Part shown: positions 61,374 to 64,000 of the stretch, piece after piece
Numbering within the stretch: position 1 is the stretch's first letter
Layout: each line of letters starts with the position of its first letter
Assembly (NCBI RefSeq): GCF_014930455.1
Contig: NZ_JAAIYO010000003.1
Location: 930,001-994,000, forward strand
Source: Corallococcus soli
GTDB lineage: Bacteria > Myxococcota > Myxococcia > Myxococcales > Myxococcaceae
Direction: 5' to 3'
Length of the DNA stretch: 64,000 nucleotides
The notes under the pieces: model-generated
Seen by the model: the letters and a program-made list of their open reading frames with translations, nothing else
Told to the model about the DNA's origin: nothing
Database searches by the model: none
Position numbers and translations under genes: made by a program

Positions 61374-63179
61374 ATGGCGTCTCGCGAACTGATGGACACC
61401 GAGGAACCCCGGCGGGGGCCCGCGCGCGCCGCCCCTCCGGAGCGGCTGTACCTGCTGCTGTTGGAGGGCAACACGTCCACGCTGGTGCCGCTGCCCCGGG
61501 AGGGGGCGGTGGTCATCGGGCGGGCGGTGGGGGTGGACGTGGTGGTGGAGGACGCGTCGGTGAGCCGCCAGCACGCGAAGGTGGGGGTGGCGGACGGGGA
61601 GGCGTTCATCGCGGACCTGGGCAGCCACAACGGCGTGCGGGTCAACGGCGAGCGCGTGCAGGGCACCCGGCCGCTGGACGGCGGGGACGTGGTGACGCTG
61701 GGCAACGTGACGCTGGTGTTCCACCGGGGCGAGCGGCCTCCTCCGGCCCGGCGGGCGCTGGAGACCGAAGGGCTGCGGACGCGGCTGTCGGAGGAGCTGG
61801 ACCGGGTGCGCAGCTACGAGCGCGCGGTGAGCGTCCTGGCGCTGGAGGTGGAGGCGGCGTGGGTGTCGCAGGCGGAGCTGGTGCAGGCCCTGCACGGCGC
61901 GCTGCGGTTGATGGACGGGGTGGGGCTGGTGGGGGGCACGCTGGTGGTGCTCCTGCCGGACCTGTCCGGCGAGGAGGCAGAGGCGATGGCGGCGCACCTG
62001 GTGTCGGTGCTGTCGCCGCTGGCCGGCCGCGTGCGGGCGGGCCTGGCATCGGCGCCGGGGGATGGGCTGCAGGGGGATGCGTTGATTGGCGCGGCGCGGG
62101 CGGCGGCCCTGGCGGCGGACCCGGGCGAGACGCGCGTCAGCGGGCCCTCGCTGTACCGGCTGTCGCTGGGCGAGCGCTCCGTGGTGGTGGCGGACGCGGC
62201 GCTGGTGCGGCTGTTTGAGCTGCTGCGACGGCTGGCGGCGAGCTCGCTGCCGGTGCTGGTGCACGGGGAGACGGGCGCGGGAAAGGAGAACGCGGCGTGG
62301 GCGGTGCATCACTGGTCGCCGCGCTCGGCCCAGGCGTTCGTGGCGCTCAACTGCGCGGCGCTGCCGGAGAGCCTGGTGGAGGGGGAGCTGTTCGGCCATG
62401 AGCGGGGCGCCTTCTCCGGCGCGGACCGGGCGCGGGCGGGACTGCTGGAGCGGGCCAGCGGCGGCACGCTGTTCCTGGACGAGGTGGCGGAGCTGTCGCT
62501 GCCCATCCAGGCGAAGCTGCTGCGCGCGTTGGATCAACAGGTCATCACCCGGCTGGGGGATTCACGCGAGCGACCGGTGGACCTGCGCGTGGTGGCGGCC
62601 ACGCACCGGGTGCTGGCGGACGAGGTGAAGGCAGGGCGGTTCCGGCAGGACCTGTTCTTCCGGCTGTCCGCGGCGGTGGTGGTGCTGCCGCCCCTGCGCG
62701 ACCGGCCCCGGGAGCTGCCCCTGCTGGCACGGGCCTTCCTTGAGGACGCCTGCGCGAGGGCAGGGCGACCGGCACTGCACCTGTCCGCAGCGACCATGGC
62801 GCTGCTGGGCGCGCACGCGTGGCCGGGCAACGTGCGCGAGCTGAAGCACGTCCTGGAGTACGCCGCGGCCACCTCACCGGGCCCGGTGGTGGAGCCTTCG
62901 CACCTGCCGGAGTCGCTGCGGGAGGGACTGGAGCGGATGGACGTGGAGCCGGTGGAGGGGCTTCGCGAGGGCACGGAGACGACCGTGCCGCGTGCGTTCC
63001 AGAACCTGGCGGAGGAGCTGCGGACGCTGGAGCGGCAGCGGATGGTGGAGGCGCTGGAGGCGACGGGCGGGGTGCAGACGCGCGCGGCGCAGCTGATCGG
63101 CATGCCGCTGCGCACGTTCGCGTTCAAGCTGAAGCAGCACCGCATCGCCTCGCGAGGACGGGGCCCGGCGGTGGAATGA
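61374..63179 (+). CDS. FHA-domain sigma-54 activator with degenerate GGDEF-like middle
   Basis: 601 aa. An FHA phosphothreonine-binding domain (residues about 45-115: VVIGRAVGVDVVVEDASVSR, SHNGVRVNGERVQG) is followed by a region, about 125-255, like a worn nucleotide-cyclase/GGDEF fold (LRTRLSEELDRVRSYERAVS, then GLASAPGDGLQGDALIGAAR). A sigma-54 AAA+ domain comes next: Walker A GETGAGKE from residue 298, GAFSGADRAR, Walker B GGTLFLDEV, and the Arg-finger region. A Fis-type HTH follows (ATGGVQTRAAQLIGMPLRTF). The RpoN-contacting GAFTGA loop reads GAFSGA. The next kinase gene overlaps by 4 bases, so that kinase may phosphorylate a partner read by the FHA domain. Confidence 0.9.
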   Translation: MASRELMDTEEPRRGPARAAPPERLYLLLLEGNTSTLVPLPREGAVVIGRAVGVDVVVEDASVSRQHAKVGVADGEAFIADLGSHNGVRVNGERVQGTRPLDGGDVVTLGNVTLVFHRGERPPPARRALETEGLRTRLSEELDRVRSYERAVSVLALEVEAAWVSQAELVQALHGALRLMDGVGLVGGTLVVLLPDLSGEEAEAMAAHLVSVLSPLAGRVRAGLASAPGDGLQGDALIGAARAAALAADPGETRVSGPSLYRLSLGERSVVVADAALVRLFELLRRLAASSLPVLVHGETGAGKENAAWAVHHWSPRSAQAFVALNCAALPESLVEGELFGHERGAFSGADRARAGLLERASGGTLFLDEVAELSLPIQAKLLRALDQQVITRLGDSRERPVDLRVVAATHRVLADEVKAGRFRQDLFFRLSAAVVVLPPLRDRPRELPLLARAFLEDACARAGRPALHLSAATMALLGAHAWPGNVRELKHVLEYAAATSPGPVVEPSHLPESLREGLERMDVEPVEGLREGTETTVPRAFQNLAEELRTLERQRMVEALEATGGVQTRAAQLIGMPLRTFAFKLKQHRIASRGRGPAVE

Positions 63180-64000
63180 AGCGCGAGGACCCTTCACCGT
63201 GGCAGCCTCCCGCGACGTTCGGTGAGTACCGACTGGTGCGGCCGCTGGGGCGTGGCGCGATGGGGGAGGTGTACCTCGCGCATGACACGGTGCTGGACCG
63301 CTGGGTGGCGGTGAAGTTCATCACGGGCGTCGCGCCCGACGAGGTGCAGCGCGAGCGCTTCCGCACCGAGGCCCGCGCGATTGCCCGGGTGCAGCACCCG
63401 AACGTGGTGGGCATCCACCGGGTGGGCGAGGTGCGGGATCGCCCGTACCTGGTGTCGGAGTTCCTGCGCGGCGAAAGCCTGGATCGCCTGGCGCGACCGG
63501 TGCCGTGGGAGCGCGTGCTGGAGCTTGGCATCGGGCTGTCGCGGGGCCTGGCGGCGGCGCACCGGCAGGGGGTGCTGCACCGCGACCTCAAGCCCGCGAA
63601 CGCGCTGCTGACCAAGGACGGGCAGGTGAAGCTGCTCGACTTCGGCGTGGCGAAGCTGCTCGACGTGGCGGGGGGGAGCGCAGGGCCCGCAAACCTGTCC
63701 GACAGTCGGACAGATTTGGCAGAGGGCCTACCGGAGGGCGGCGAGGAGGCTTCGCGGCGGAGCATGGCGACGGGGCATGGCGGCGGTGACGGCCCGGAGG
63801 CTTCGCGTTGGGCGGCGGCGGCTGCGCGTTCAGATGTCGATGCCGTAGGAGCCACGCCAATCCTTGCGTCCGCGAACCGGGCCACGCTGGCTTCAGTTGG
63901 GTCCCTCCCCAGGAGTGCGCCGGAGCAGGCGACGGCCGACCTTCCACGCGATGGAGCCGCAGATGCCGCTCATCGCACCGCGACCATAACCCCGCCAGCG
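63176..64000 (+). CDS. Ser/Thr protein kinase, N-terminal part (runs off window)
   Basis: Start ATG 63176 overlaps the activator stop (ATGA). The first 275 residues are visible. Kinase motifs are intact: PLGRGAMGEVYLAH glycine loop, WVAVKFI lysine, VLHRDLKPANALL catalytic loop and LLDFGVAKLLD with DFG. Between DFG and the expected APE there is an insert of about 80 residues, rich in Ala/Gly/Ser/Asp and carrying a perfect DNA palindrome at 63695-63713. SAPEQATADL then appears at about 63915, where the APE motif would be. The downstream half is missing, so substrate-binding and C-terminal domains are unknown. It probably pairs with the FHA activator. Confidence 0.88.
   Translation, partial: MKREDPSPWQPPATFGEYRLVRPLGRGAMGEVYLAHDTVLDRWVAVKFITGVAPDEVQRERFRTEARAIARVQHPNVVGIHRVGEVRDRPYLVSEFLRGESLDRLARPVPWERVLELGIGLSRGLAAAHRQGVLHRDLKPANALLTKDGQVKLLDFGVAKLLDVAGGSAGPANLSDSRTDLAEGLPEGGEEASRRSMATGHGGGDGPEASRWAAAAARSDVDAVGATPILASANRATLASVGSLPRSAPEQATADLPRDGAADAAHRTATITPPA
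63695..63713. repeat. Perfect 19-base palindrome inside a kinase gene
   Basis: CTGTCCGACAGTCGGACAG has 9-bp perfect arms around a central A. It lies in frame within the activation-loop insert, so it codes LSDSRTD. It looks like a dispersed palindromic element of the kind found in many copies in some genomes, but only this copy is in the window. Confidence 0.6.

Overview
The window is high-GC DNA from a myxobacterium, most likely Myxococcaceae (Myxococcus/Corallococcus type). The evidence is the gene content: paralogous families best known from Myxococcus xanthus (DUF2380 and DUF2381 proteins), several Ser/Thr kinases, an FHA-type sigma-54 activator and many lipoproteins. Species cannot be fixed from the sequence alone. 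No rRNA, tRNA, CRISPR array or insertion sequence was seen.

Layout. 1-8.97 kb: end of trpS, then scpA-scpB (condensin partners), a pseudouridine synthase with a very long Gly-rich repeat tail, a HEAT-repeat lipoprotein and a TPR/double cyclic-nucleotide-binding protein. 9.05-28.1 kb: a type VI secretion locus on the plus strand, in the order unknown gene, adenylation-enzyme-like gene, DUF4280 PAAR-like tip, tssA-like, tssG, tssB, tssC, hcp-like, tssK, tssE, vgrG, a separate spike-needle gene, tssF, tssL, small gene, tssM, tssJ. ClpV (tssH) is not in the window. 28.1-32.9 kb, minus strand: a second spike operon with a MshEN (c-di-GMP-binding type) protein, a second VgrG-like protein with a helical tail, and a 707-residue coiled-coil protein. 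33-35.1 kb: a lipoprotein and an ArsB/NhaD-type permease. 35.2-43.1 kb: an accessory, polymorphic-toxin-like region with a SitA-like lipoprotein toxin and its candidate immunity gene, a frameshifted pseudokinase, an XRE regulator, a membrane Ser/Thr kinase, a DUF2381 protein, and a 23-codon relic of the same immunity family. 43.3-47.4 kb: a helicase/exonuclease pair like Bacillus MrfA-MrfB (YprA-YprB). 47.4-49.6 kb: a HlyD-like adaptor and an OmpA-like protein. 49.7-55.2 kb: a WGR-LRR protein and an STM4014 ATP-grasp-like protein converge on an STM4013-STM4012-STM4011 operon (one phosphatase/sulfatase-fold hydrolase and two radical SAM enzymes), a conserved but uncharacterised cluster. 55.2-61.3 kb: an unknown protein, a secreted subtilase, a lipoprotein and a Bcp peroxiredoxin. 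61.4-64 kb: an FHA/GGDEF-like/sigma-54 activator overlapping a Ser/Thr kinase that runs off the window.

The strongest candidates for undescribed biology are three. First is the STM401x cluster with its WGR-LRR partner. Second is the T6SS with two alternative spike architectures (a split beta-helix needle versus a coiled-coil tail), a catalytically eroded-looking ANL enzyme and a c-di-GMP-receptor-like gene in the second spike operon. Third is the toxin/immunity region, where an immunity relic points to turnover of toxin-immunity modules. All functional statements rest on motif reading and neighbourhood; no search was run.
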